Source: Comamonadaceae bacterium 2PF
GTDB taxonomy: Bacteria; Pseudomonadota; Gammaproteobacteria; Burkholderiales; Burkholderiaceae_C
Reading direction: 5' to 3'
Length of the DNA: 64,000 nucleotides
Assembly: GCA_005502875.1 (NCBI GenBank)
Contig: SCMV01000015.1
Coordinates: 1 to 64,000, forward strand
In this document: positions 32,641 through 41,000 of the stretch, piece after piece
Layout of the letters: each line of letters begins with the position of its first letter
Numbering within the stretch: position 1 is the first letter of the stretch
The notes under the pieces: generated by a model
Databases searched by the model: none
What the model was told of the DNA's origin: nothing
The model's input: only the letters and a program-made list of their open reading frames with translations
Position numbers and translations under genes: made by a program

Positions 32641-32709
32641 GACCAGCACAGCGCTGGTCCGCTGAGTACGTCGAGCCGCCAGCAGCTCACAGAGGCCTAG
32701 GCCTCTTTC
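32641..32709 (+). ncRNA. candidate small RNA or leader with palindromic end
   Basis: Downstream of the promoter candidate a stem GACCAGC/GCTGGTC (32641-32647, 32653-32659) is followed by a perfect 16-bp palindrome AGAGGCCTAGGCCTCT (32691-32706) and TTT. The layout, promoter then hairpin then terminator-like palindrome, would give a transcript of about 70 nt. The short T-run makes it a leader or weak terminator rather than a sure RNA gene. Confidence 0.3.
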
Positions 32710-32824
32710 ACCCCGGGCGCAAACGTTCCACCACTGCCCGTGCGTGACTGCTGAGCATGCATTCGTGCCCGCCCGTCAGGTATGGCGAAGCAGTCCCACG
32801 GCAAACGAGCCAATAGGACCCACG

Positions 32825-34138
32825 ATGCAAGCGATTCAGCCAATCAACTACGCGGCGATGATTCCCCAAGTAGATCTTGGGAAGTCAGTTCTCAATGGCC
32901 TCAAGGCAGGCGCCGACATCCGCGAATCCATTGATAAGCGCGATGAGGCCGAGCGGCAGGCATTGGAAAAGCAGCAGTACGCGCAAGACGTTGGCGTGTA
33001 CATGAAGTCACCCACAGCACAAGGTGCCGTAGCACTGGCGTTGAAGTACCCGAAGCAACATCAGGCCATCTTTGAGGGCATGAAGGTGCTGAACGCTGAT
33101 CAGCAAAAGGCTGAGGACCAGCACGCGGCTGAGCTCTTCTCCGCCTACGAGGCCAATCGTCCTGAAATCGCAGCCGATATCTTTTCCAAGCGAGTAACCG
33201 CCAAGATCAACAGCGGCGCAGCCTCGGAAATTGAGCGGCAAACCTTCGACCTTCTGCAGAAGGATCCGCAAAACGCCCATCAGTTGATTCGAGGGCTCGC
33301 GACGCTGGGCATGACCCGCAACAAGGACTTCATGGATTCATACGCCACAAGGCGCGAGTCCGAACGGAAAGATGAACTTCAGCCATTCGTTGTTGAAGAG
33401 CAGAAGGCCAAGGCCGGCCAAGCTCAATCGACGGCGACGATCAAGGCGGAGGAAGCCAAGGCAGCCCCACAGACGGTTGCCCAACAGCTCCAGCAAGGTG
33501 CGGCGAACATTGGTTTGACGAGAGCACAGACGGCCCAAACCGTCATGGCAACCAAGAAACTGACCATCGAGACACAGATGGCTGTTGCAGAAGCGGCGTC
33601 GGGCGGAGATCGGACGAAGCAGTTTGAAGCTGAGCGGCAGCTTCGAAGGGAATACGACAACGGCACCAAGGGCTATCAAGACACCATGGAGGCCTATCGC
33701 CGCATGAAGGCCGCAACTAACGACGGCCCTGGCGATCTCGCATTGATCTACAGCTACATGAAGATGCTTGATCCTGGATCGGTCGTGCGCGAAGGGGAGT
33801 TCGCCACAGCATCCAATTCGGCTGGACTTGATGCACGGGTAAGGAACATCTACAACAAGGTCCTCAACGGAGAGCGACTCACTCCAGGCCAACGAAAGAC
33901 ATTCCTTGGTCAGTCGGGCCGGCTCGCTGAAGCAGCAGGCCGACGCGAGAAGGAGATTCGTACTGGCCTTGAGGTTGTCGTGAAGAACTACCGCCTGAAC
34001 CCTGAGAATGTCTTCGGCTCAGGGATTCGACCGGACCCTGCACCAGGGGGTGAGAGCGACTGGAAGGGCGGCACAAACTCTGGCAAGAGTTCGGGCAAGA
34101 GCCGGACCTCTGGCGGCGCAACTGTGAGCGGGTGGTGA
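32825..34138 (+). CDS. phage internal virion/DNA-ejection-like protein
   Basis: 437 aa, start 32825 preceded by TAGGA. Long helical, Gln/Ala/Lys-rich coiled-coil stretch (residues 40-260), then MKMLDPGSVVREGEFATASNSAGLDARVRNIYNKVLNGERLTPGQRKTFL-type module, a feature I associate with podovirus internal core or DNA-transfer proteins. The C-terminus is Gly/Ser-rich. The gene ends 2 bp before the next start, so both proteins are made together. If correct, it would be packaged in virions and injected. Confidence 0.65.
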   Translation: MQAIQPINYAAMIPQVDLGKSVLNGLKAGADIRESIDKRDEAERQALEKQQYAQDVGVYMKSPTAQGAVALALKYPKQHQAIFEGMKVLNADQQKAEDQHAAELFSAYEANRPEIAADIFSKRVTAKINSGAASEIERQTFDLLQKDPQNAHQLIRGLATLGMTRNKDFMDSYATRRESERKDELQPFVVEEQKAKAGQAQSTATIKAEEAKAAPQTVAQQLQQGAANIGLTRAQTAQTVMATKKLTIETQMAVAEAASGGDRTKQFEAERQLRREYDNGTKGYQDTMEAYRRMKAATNDGPGDLALIYSYMKMLDPGSVVREGEFATASNSAGLDARVRNIYNKVLNGERLTPGQRKTFLGQSGRLAEAAGRREKEIRTGLEVVVKNYRLNPENVFGSGIRPDPAPGGESDWKGGTNSGKSSGKSRTSGGATVSGW

Positions 34139-34140
34139 TC

Positions 34141-36651
34141 ATGGCAAGGACCGTTACCCTCACCTTCCAAGACGGCACGCAGCATGTTTATCAGAATGTG
34201 CCCGATGACGTCACACCGGACCAAGTTGAAGCGCGAAGCCGAACTGACTTTCCCAACAAGTCTCTTGCCGACATTCGGGGCGAGCGTGTAGCCGCCCCCG
34301 AAAAGGGCGTGGTTGATCGAATCAAAGAGTTGCCTGCAGCCGCTGTCGAGCTTGTCACTGGATCCGAACGAAGAACCGCAGAAACCGACGCGCTGCCCGA
34401 GTGGACCGGCATGCCCGAGCTGAATCAACTGAGTGTTGCCAGCGCCAAAACGGCCACCGGGTCTCTCATGTCCTCTACGCCGGAGGCTGTGAAGATCATT
34501 AAAGCCAACTTTCCGGACGTCGGTGTTCGCCAGGACGAGAAAGGCAACTACATCCTGCGCTCGTCCGTCGATGGCAAGGAGTACGCCATTCCACCCGGGC
34601 TTCGCATGGGCGACATCCCTCGCGTTATCGGTGGCATCTTGTCTTTCACTCCTGCGGGCCGCGCAGCGAAGTTGACAAGCATGGCCGCCGCTGGCGCTGG
34701 CACGCAAGCGGTTATTGAGGCGACGCAGGCAGCAACGGGTGGCGACTTCGACATTCCCGATGTGGCAATGGCTGGTGCAGTGCCCGCCGCTGTCGCGGGC
34801 ACCAGTCGCGCAGCAGTGACTGCGGCAAAACAGATCAAGAACGTTGTCAAGGGTCGTCAGCCACCTACTGCCGCCGCAGAGGCATTGCAGCCTCCCAAGA
34901 TGGCCAACGTGACTGACGAGCTGACCGGGGGAGAGATCGCACCCCAGCCGAGGCCTGCGACCGCGAACGCCTCTCCAGGCAGCATGCCACCTGGGTCGTC
35001 AGCGGCCCTAGGCCCCGACGAGTTGGGCCAAACGCTTCGCAGTGCAGCCATTGGCGGAATCGGCAGCAAGAAGGCCACTCAGTCCCTCGCGCAGCAAGCG
35101 GCACCTGATGCAGAAACCTTGGCCGCTGCAAATCGTCTAGGCGTCTCGGAGCACCTCCATCCTGATCATCTGACAACGAACCAAACCTTCAGGCAACTGG
35201 CGCAATTGGTGAAGTCGCAGACGGGCAGCGAAGCCGCACAGTCTCAACACCAAGGACTGATGAAGGTGGCAGAGCGGGCAAACGACCTGGTGCGTGAGAT
35301 CGGCGGCACGAGTGACCTCAGTACGCTCTCCAGCTCCGTGCAACAACGCATGGGAGCGATTCAGAGCGAACTCGATGATCAAGCTGAGGCGCTCTACAGC
35401 CAGATTCGCAGGGAAGTGCCACAGCAAACGCCGGCCCCAGCTCCTGCAGCTCTGTCGTTCATCGATCAGCGGGCCAAGGACCTCGGCGGACGCGAGAACT
35501 TGACTGGCATGGAGAAGATGATTCAGGCAAAGCTGCGGCCTAAACCGGTGAACACTCAGGCCGATACGGTCGTGGCTTCTGGCGGAGTCATGAATGCGCC
35601 AAAGGTCACCGCGACAACGGAGACGGCATCCAGGGAGCCGACATACGCTTTGCTAGATGACGTTCGCCGAGACCTTGGCGCCGTTGCAAAGCGCTCCGGC
35701 CCGTTCAAGGACGCTGATTCCGGATTGGCGAAGAAGCTCTACGGTCTTCTGGCGGACGACCAACTCAAGGCAGTTGAACGCTTGGGGCATGGCGACACCT
35801 ACAGGGCAGCTTCACAGGCTGTGTCCATGAGGAAGTCTGTCGAAGAGGACATGAAGAGCATCTTCGGCAAGCAACTGGACAAGTCGTTGACGCCATTTCT
35901 GAGCCGCGCCATCAGCGGGTTGGAAAAGGGCGACCCTTCTGCGTTCGTGAAACTCATCAAGTCGGTTCCTGAACCCATGCGCCAAGAGGTCACTGCATCG
36001 GGGTTGTCCAGCTTCTTCCAAAGAACGGCAAAGGGTGGCGAAATGGACTTCATGGGCTTCACGAGGTGGTTCGAAGGTCTAAAGCGCAATCAGCAGACCT
36101 TCGCTGCTCTCATGAGCAACCTTCCTCCCGGAGCGGCTCAACAGTTGACCGACCTTGCGAAGGTGTCCAAGGGGATTGCGCTCGCAAAGGGCGAGTTCCT
36201 TGCTACCGGCAAGGCCATCAATCCAAAGGTTCTGGAGGAAGCTGACACCCTCATGTCGCGGGTGTTCGAAGAGGTGAAGAGGCGAGGAATCAGCGGACTG
36301 GCTGCGGAGGCCATAGGTTCCGCTAGCGGTGCTCCGGGACTGGCAACGGCACTTCAAAGCGTGACGATGACAAACAAGCCCACGGTAATGCAGGCTGCAG
36401 ACAAGCTCATCAGCTCACCAGAGTTCTTGCGCTTGGTCACCGCGCCACCAGGAAAGCAATCCGAGTCTGCTGCCCGCGCCCTAGCCAACAGCAAGGCATT
36501 CACTCGCTTCTTCATGGCCTTGGGGGCACCCGCTGAGCTTCGCCCCGTCGAGCGCTGGTTGCTCACTGCGATGCAGGCGAAACCATCGTCTCGGACGGAA
36601 GATGTCGAGACAGAGAAGGCAGCGGAGCGCGAACTAGAAGTCGCTCGCTGA
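34141..36651 (+). CDS. large phage internal virion-like protein
   Basis: 836 aa. The N-terminal ~45 residues (VTLTFQDGTQHVYQNVP, VTPDQVEARSRTDFP, LADIRGE) match a short module at the start of many phage structural/ejection proteins. Residues ~160-230 are hydrophobic and Ala/Gly-rich (possible membrane insertion), and the rest is long helical and Ala/Gln-rich. No transglycosylase or peptidase motif is visible. ATG 34141 is chosen over an overlapping GTG. The end overlaps the convergent membrane-protein gene by 18 bp. Confidence 0.65.
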   Translation: MARTVTLTFQDGTQHVYQNVPDDVTPDQVEARSRTDFPNKSLADIRGERVAAPEKGVVDRIKELPAAAVELVTGSERRTAETDALPEWTGMPELNQLSVASAKTATGSLMSSTPEAVKIIKANFPDVGVRQDEKGNYILRSSVDGKEYAIPPGLRMGDIPRVIGGILSFTPAGRAAKLTSMAAAGAGTQAVIEATQAATGGDFDIPDVAMAGAVPAAVAGTSRAAVTAAKQIKNVVKGRQPPTAAAEALQPPKMANVTDELTGGEIAPQPRPATANASPGSMPPGSSAALGPDELGQTLRSAAIGGIGSKKATQSLAQQAAPDAETLAAANRLGVSEHLHPDHLTTNQTFRQLAQLVKSQTGSEAAQSQHQGLMKVAERANDLVREIGGTSDLSTLSSSVQQRMGAIQSELDDQAEALYSQIRREVPQQTPAPAPAALSFIDQRAKDLGGRENLTGMEKMIQAKLRPKPVNTQADTVVASGGVMNAPKVTATTETASREPTYALLDDVRRDLGAVAKRSGPFKDADSGLAKKLYGLLADDQLKAVERLGHGDTYRAASQAVSMRKSVEEDMKSIFGKQLDKSLTPFLSRAISGLEKGDPSAFVKLIKSVPEPMRQEVTASGLSSFFQRTAKGGEMDFMGFTRWFEGLKRNQQTFAALMSNLPPGAAQQLTDLAKVSKGIALAKGEFLATGKAINPKVLEEADTLMSRVFEEVKRRGISGLAAEAIGSASGAPGLATALQSVTMTNKPTVMQAADKLISSPEFLRLVTAPPGKQSESAARALANSKAFTRFFMALGAPAELRPVERWLLTAMQAKPSSRTEDVETEKAAERELEVAR

Positions 36652-37254
36652 GATCACATGTTTGCCAAGGTTGCCGCCGCGCACCTGGGCAAGCTGAATC
36701 TCATGCCCCAATAGGTCCTCTCCTTCTATCCTGAACGAGAGGACCTGCTCCATTTCAGCGTAGGTCGTTGCGGGACCAAACCGAACCTCCTCCCCGTACC
36801 AAGTCCTCCCTGCAGCCAATCGCATGCGGTAGCTTCCGGGCGGGACGAAGAACTCGGCTGCCTCCCCTCCCCTGACGAATGCGCGCAGGCTGTGTGATTC
36901 GTTACCCACTTCAATCAGCTTCACCAGATAGTTCCGCCCGATGGGCGCCACGATCTTGAATGGGGGCAACTCACCTTGAGCGCTCATGAGATAGGCTCGA
37001 TTTCGACCCATCGGGCCTGTTTTCGGGAGAGGCTGCTCCATTGCTCGAAGAGCCTCCTCTTCCTCGCGTGCGATGGCAGCAGCGCGAGCCCTTTCCAAGC
37101 CTTCCGCCTCTAGCCTGGCCTCTTCGCGCAAACGGGCTTCCCGAGCCTCAAGGGCGATCCAGCCCCCAAGAGTCAGCGCCACTCCACCAATCAAGGCGGC
37201 CTGTGTAGCGAAGCGCCTATTGAACACGCCGCCCGCATCCTTCAGCTCAAGCAC
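36634..37254 (-). CDS. membrane-anchored coiled-coil protein of the KAP/J-domain operon
   Basis: 206 aa from a GTG at 37254. A single membrane helix lies at ~20-36 (AALIGGVALTLGGWIAL), then an Arg/Glu/Ala-rich coiled coil (~38-72) and a beta-rich C-terminal domain: PFKIVAPIGRNYLVKL, FFVPPGSYRMRLAAGRTWYGEEVRFGP and GGNLGKHVISASDF. The 'vPpGxYxxrxAxGxxWYGxxxxFG' pattern recurs in bacterial proteins of unknown function. Last gene of the three-gene minus-strand operon. Confidence 0.75.
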   Translation of the reverse strand: MLELKDAGGVFNRRFATQAALIGGVALTLGGWIALEAREARLREEARLEAEGLERARAAAIAREEEEALRAMEQPLPKTGPMGRNRAYLMSAQGELPPFKIVAPIGRNYLVKLIEVGNESHSLRAFVRGGEAAEFFVPPGSYRMRLAAGRTWYGEEVRFGPATTYAEMEQVLSFRIEGEDLLGHEIQLAQVRGGNLGKHVISASDF

Positions 37255-37293
37255 CGAACTCGAACCATCGAATGAATCAAGGAAGCGCTTGAG

Positions 37294-37995
37294 CTAGCTG
37301 CGCAGGTCGGCAAGCGGGTCTTCAGCTTTGTATCCGAGCTTCTCTCGAACCTTGGCAATTGCACTGGTGCCAGGCTTGATCTTGAGCGAGGCCCCATATG
37401 CATGGTGGGCGACAGCTCTTGCCAAGTCCATCTTGTCAATGGACGCGAAGTACATCGCTTGAACTGCTTGCAGTCGGACGTCTTGTTCGGGGAACCTCTT
37501 CCCACCCGTCAGGTTCCTGGCGAGCGTTTCCAAAGTCCAGACAAAGCCATGAACGCTCCACCAACCGAGAACCAGGGTCTTGGCTGTTGCGATCAATGCA
37601 ACCTTGTTCTCGCAGGTAGCGCACAACACACCTTGGTGCGCTGTCTTCGTTGCACCGAAGAGATATCCGAAGACGCTGAAGAACACCCTGTAGTGGGGCT
37701 GCGCGGAAACGGCATCGCACCGAGAACACCTCACAGGCTGAAGTCGGCTACCGCCATCCTCTTCAGACCGAGGCACCTCCACAGATGCCAACATAGCGTC
37801 GTACTCAGCACGTCTCTCTGGGTCGGAGAGCACTTCGTAGGCCTGTTGAAGCTCTTGAAATGCCGCAGTGGTGTCCTTCCCAGGGTTTTTGTCCGGATGG
37901 AGCTGGGAAGCCCTCTTCCGATAGGCTGCCCTGATGCCTTCAGCAGATTCGGTTGCGGCGACGCCAAGCGTGTCATACAAGGTTTGCTTAGACAT
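37294..37995 (-). CDS. J-domain protein with zinc ribbon
   Basis: 233 aa. A canonical J domain fills residues 4-68 with His33-Pro34-Asp35, so it can stimulate a DnaK-type ATPase. CSRC (Cys90, Cys93) and CATC (Cys125, Cys128) form a probable zinc ribbon; between and after them are hydrophobic stretches (YRVFFSVFGYLFG; LVLGWWSVHGFVW), suggesting membrane contact. The C-terminal ~70 residues are helical. It lies 17 bp after the KAP ATPase and 39 bp before the membrane protein gene. Confidence 0.88.
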   Translation of the reverse strand: MSKQTLYDTLGVAATESAEGIRAAYRKRASQLHPDKNPGKDTTAAFQELQQAYEVLSDPERRAEYDAMLASVEVPRSEEDGGSRLQPVRCSRCDAVSAQPHYRVFFSVFGYLFGATKTAHQGVLCATCENKVALIATAKTLVLGWWSVHGFVWTLETLARNLTGGKRFPEQDVRLQAVQAMYFASIDKMDLARAVAHHAYGASLKIKPGTSAIAKVREKLGYKAEDPLADLRS

Positions 37996-38012
37996 GGCAA
38001 AGACAACAAGTC

Positions 38013-39485
38013 TCAGACAGCAAGACAGCCTGCACTGAGTATGAGCTGTGGGTAACTGTTGATTGAAGTAGGCCGAGACGAAGCAAGAATTTCCATCTGC
38101 CCCTCTTCAATGAGTCTGTGGATGGTCTGCGCGGAGCCAGTGAGCTCTCCAGTCTCATTGCTCCAAGATGAGTTCACATAGCGGCGGATCTCATGAAGCG
38201 GCACACGCTCGTAAATCCAATAGGCCTTGAACACCTCTGTCAAGTTCACCGACTTACCGTTGATAACGTACTCGTCTCGCTTGTAGCCGATACTGTGTAG
38301 GACGTCCATGAAGACGTTCGCAGACTTGTCTGTACTCTTGAGCAGTTCATGAAGTGCTGTGGGAGACCTGTGCTGAAGAGCGGCAAGGAAATAGAGATAG
38401 GTCACATGGATGGGAGTCTGTGGCTTGACCGACAAGGCTGCGGCCTCAGCGACAAAGTTGACCTGCTTGATACACCTCGGGCTGAGTTCGAAAGCGCTGG
38501 CTATGGTGGACAGAACTTCTGGCAACAGTAACGACTCCCCGAGTCTTTCAATTGGGGCTGGAAGTCCAAAAGCACTTCGGCCCTGCGAGAACGGGGATGA
38601 GCTGGATAGGATCGACTTGCAGAACTCAAGCGTAGGGCGTACCGGAAGCTTGAACTCGAAGGCCATGAAGCGCTTTAGATATCTCTGACCATCAAAGCCG
38701 GAACCGTAGACCGCTCGAACTGACTCGGCCATCTGTGCAAGGTTCGTCGAGACCACGAAACAGACGTTCGGGGCTCCAAAAAGATGCTTGATCCCCTCTA
38801 ACAGACGGATCGCGTAGCTGGGTCTGCATCGATCCAGCTCATCGATGATGACAAAAAGCGGGAGATGGATCTTTTGCTGAGCGCTCAACTCCTGTAGCAG
38901 CGCCTGCAAGCGTTGCTTCATATCTGAGACCAGCTCCTTGACCTCGTTGTGCTGTTGCAGCGCCTCTTCAAACAACTTGTCCAATCCGGCCTCGACTTGC
39001 TCCTTGGTTGGTACGTCTAGGTCGGCAGATTTGCCTGAGATCAGGTCAATCGCTTCGGCGCCGATGTACCTTGAGGCGAATGCTTTCAGTGCAGCGCCCG
39101 TGGCAGGCACAACCGCGTGTCTAAGCCCCTTGAAAACGGTGGAGACCTTCGCCTTCACTTCCGTGGCTAGCGGAGTTCCATCCGCCAACTTAGCTAGACC
39201 ATCTCGCAGCTCAGCCAAAAAGCCCAAAAGAGGCTCCTCTGACAGGTCGTTCGCCCATGCATCAAACTCGATCACTGCATGCTGTTGATTGCGTAGATCC
39301 TGCGCCCACCTCTTTAGAAAAAAGCTCTTGCCCGCCCCCCAATCGCCATCAACGGAAAAGCACAAGGCCTCAACAGAGTTGTACTGCTCTTCCTTGAACT
39401 TCTGAAGCACCAGCTTGTGCAGCACACGAGCACTTGCGGCCCTGTCAAATAGATCGCCTTCCCAGACGTCAACGGTTTCAGACAT
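38013..39485 (-). CDS. KAP-family P-loop NTPase
   Basis: 490 aa. Walker A GDWGAGKS at 47-54 and Walker B FVIIDELDRCRP at 211-222 are diagnostic of the KAP class (the DELDRC sequence is its hallmark); VIEFDAWAND near 71-80 matches the 'FNAW' motif. The usual insertion of membrane helices between the A and B motifs is reduced to a partly hydrophobic stretch (LRHAVVPATGAALKAFASRY). KAP NTPases are often in phage-defence or conflict loci. GGAGGTGATCG precedes the ATG. First gene of the operon. Confidence 0.92.
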   Translation of the reverse strand: MSETVDVWEGDLFDRAASARVLHKLVLQKFKEEQYNSVEALCFSVDGDWGAGKSFFLKRWAQDLRNQQHAVIEFDAWANDLSEEPLLGFLAELRDGLAKLADGTPLATEVKAKVSTVFKGLRHAVVPATGAALKAFASRYIGAEAIDLISGKSADLDVPTKEQVEAGLDKLFEEALQQHNEVKELVSDMKQRLQALLQELSAQQKIHLPLFVIIDELDRCRPSYAIRLLEGIKHLFGAPNVCFVVSTNLAQMAESVRAVYGSGFDGQRYLKRFMAFEFKLPVRPTLEFCKSILSSSSPFSQGRSAFGLPAPIERLGESLLLPEVLSTIASAFELSPRCIKQVNFVAEAAALSVKPQTPIHVTYLYFLAALQHRSPTALHELLKSTDKSANVFMDVLHSIGYKRDEYVINGKSVNLTEVFKAYWIYERVPLHEIRRYVNSSWSNETGELTGSAQTIHRLIEEGQMEILASSRPTSINSYPQLILSAGCLAV

Positions 39486-39698
39486 CGATCACCTCCAAGC
39501 AGCCAACTTTTTTGATATGGTCAGTTGGTGTGCAATCTATATCAGATGACCCCCAAGGGCAGCGCTGAGCGCGCTGTAGGGGCGGTTGCACGTCAGTTGA
39601 CCGGCGCTGTCTGGGAGCCCGGCACCGTTGGTCCGTTTGGTGCGGGTGTGTTCCTCCGACAGGAATCGAACGTGGATTGATCCCTCGCGTCGGCAGCC

Positions 39699-40043
39699 AT
39701 GGCCGCCTACGCGCGCCAAGCCAAAGACCAAGAGTTGATCCTGTGGGCTACGGAAATCAAGGTCCGCGCTGAGCGACGCGCTGGCGAGATGCTGCGCCAG
39801 TCGGCAGAACACGGTGAGCGATTCCCTGCTGGCGGCCCGAGGTCGAAGCAGGCCGAATCGCACGATGCAACTCGGCCATCAACTCTCGCCGAGTTGGGCG
39901 TCACAAACACGCAGTCGTCACGCTGGCAAGCCCTCGCGGCCATGCCTGATGAGCACTTTGAAACCGCCGTCGCAACAGCGAAGGAAAGTGCTGGCCAAGT
40001 GACAACAGCTTTCATGTTGCGTGAAGCACAGAAGCACACCTAG
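39699..40043 (+). CDS. phage-type helical protein, N-terminally truncated
   Basis: 114 aa. MAAYARQAKDQELILWATEIKVRAERRAGEMLRQ matches the middle of a common phage protein, whose full version begins ~25 residues earlier (KDIRDKAEAM-like). Here an in-frame TGA lies 19-21 bases upstream of the ATG, so the N-terminus is missing or decayed. The rest, with STLAELGVTNTQSSRWQALA, is a helix-turn-helix-like segment. Possibly a remnant. Confidence 0.6.
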   Translation: MAAYARQAKDQELILWATEIKVRAERRAGEMLRQSAEHGERFPAGGPRSKQAESHDATRPSTLAELGVTNTQSSRWQALAAMPDEHFETAVATAKESAGQVTTAFMLREAQKHT

Positions 40044-40052
40044 ACCAACGGA

Positions 40053-40080
40053 CTTTTAATCCGCTGCTCTTATTAGCCCT
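40053..40080. other. tRNA-Lys anticodon-arm-like sequence
   Basis: GACCAACGGA-CTTTTAA-TCCGCTGCTC resembles the anticodon arm of a tRNA-Lys(TTT): the two 10-base arms match the antisense strand, but the 7-base loop matches the sense strand. No full tRNA can be folded around it. It could be a remnant crossover site of an integrase acting in the anticodon loop, or chance. Confidence 0.25.
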
Positions 40081-40147
40081 CTGCTCAATAAGTCAGCGGC
40101 GTAGCTTCCAGCCGCAACTTGGCTGGTCGCACACTGGTCGCCGCAGT

Positions 40148-40435
40148 CTAGCGAAGGGCCCCCACAAGCTCAACAGCTCGTTCGGCCACTTCTTCGGCAA
40201 CGTGCTCAATCTCCTCACAGAGGTACGTGCCGACCACCAAGCCCTGATAGGCGATCTCAAAGCCGCGGATCGGCCCTTGCTGATTGTTGGCGGCGTTGAT
40301 GGCCTCCTCAATCGACGTGAAGCCCGCATCCTCATACAAGACCTCGGCGCCATGCGACACCTCAAAGAGGTACTGGCCAGACGCGACCCTGCGAACACTG
40401 AGCCTTGCGATGATGGGCGAGTCGTCGATTGTCAT
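40148..40435 (-). CDS. conserved hypothetical protein
   Basis: 95 aa. The pattern YLFEVSHGAEVLYEDAGFTSIEEAINAA, then GFEIAYQGLVVGTYLCEEIEHVAEEVAERAVELV, recalls a small Burkholderiales family of unknown function with an alpha/beta fold. No strong ribosome site is visible. It is the downstream member of a two-gene minus-strand pair with 40467-40736. Confidence 0.55.
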   Translation of the reverse strand: MTIDDSPIIARLSVRRVASGQYLFEVSHGAEVLYEDAGFTSIEEAINAANNQQGPIRGFEIAYQGLVVGTYLCEEIEHVAEEVAERAVELVGALR

Positions 40436-40466
40436 GAGGTAGAGGCCATCGTTGATGCAGGCTTGG

Positions 40467-40736
40467 TCAGTCGATCTTGTCGAGCCAGTCCATCACCCAG
40501 GCATGGCTAAACCACACTGCGGCCAGGTAGGGCAGCGATAAGAACATGGCGAGGCTTTCGATGTTGGGACCACTCATGTCAAATGCGCGGGCCGCCCAGA
40601 ACATGAGTCTCTGCAGGGCTTGGTATAACGCCCACGCCAAGAAGACGAGAAGCGCCCCGGAGACGATATGGCGGTACCGATGAAGTATCCTTGTTTGACG
40701 GTCGCGATCAAGCATTGGACAGCGAGGCCTGTTCAT
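40467..40736 (-). CDS. small two-helix membrane protein
   Basis: 89 aa with two predicted membrane helices (HIVSGALLVFLAWALYQALQRL and ESLAMFLSLPYLAAVWFSHAWV). An alternative start is Met8. Lies 31 bp upstream of the 95-aa gene in the same direction. Function unknown. Confidence 0.5.
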   Translation of the reverse strand: MNRPRCPMLDRDRQTRILHRYRHIVSGALLVFLAWALYQALQRLMFWAARAFDMSGPNIESLAMFLSLPYLAAVWFSHAWVMDWLDKID

Positions 40737-40953
40737 TCATCTTCGGAGAGTCCGAGGTCATGGGGCCGCGTTCCGGCCAACCAGCCGAGTCAGTTTAGCT
40801 ATGTGTGTGGGCATGCCATCGTCTGGTCTGGCGATGACATGTGGACTGTCCATATGCGACCGGTCATATGATGCTCAGCTGAGATGCTGGAATACCCCCC
40901 CCAACACAGGGGGAGAAGCGCGTTAAAGGTCTGTTACAACCTTCCCCAAAATT

Positions 40954-40971
40954 GCCTGAGGTTGCTCAGGC
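40954..40971. promoter_or_regulatory. perfect hairpin before the 342-aa gene
   Basis: GCCTGAG-GTTG-CTCAGGC, a perfect 7-bp stem with 4-nt loop, ends 29 bp upstream of the next ATG. With CTCAGCTGAG (10-bp palindrome, near 40877) a little upstream it may be an operator for autoregulation. Confidence 0.35.
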
Positions 40972-41000
40972 GTGCGAATTGAATAGAAAAAGGGAATGGA

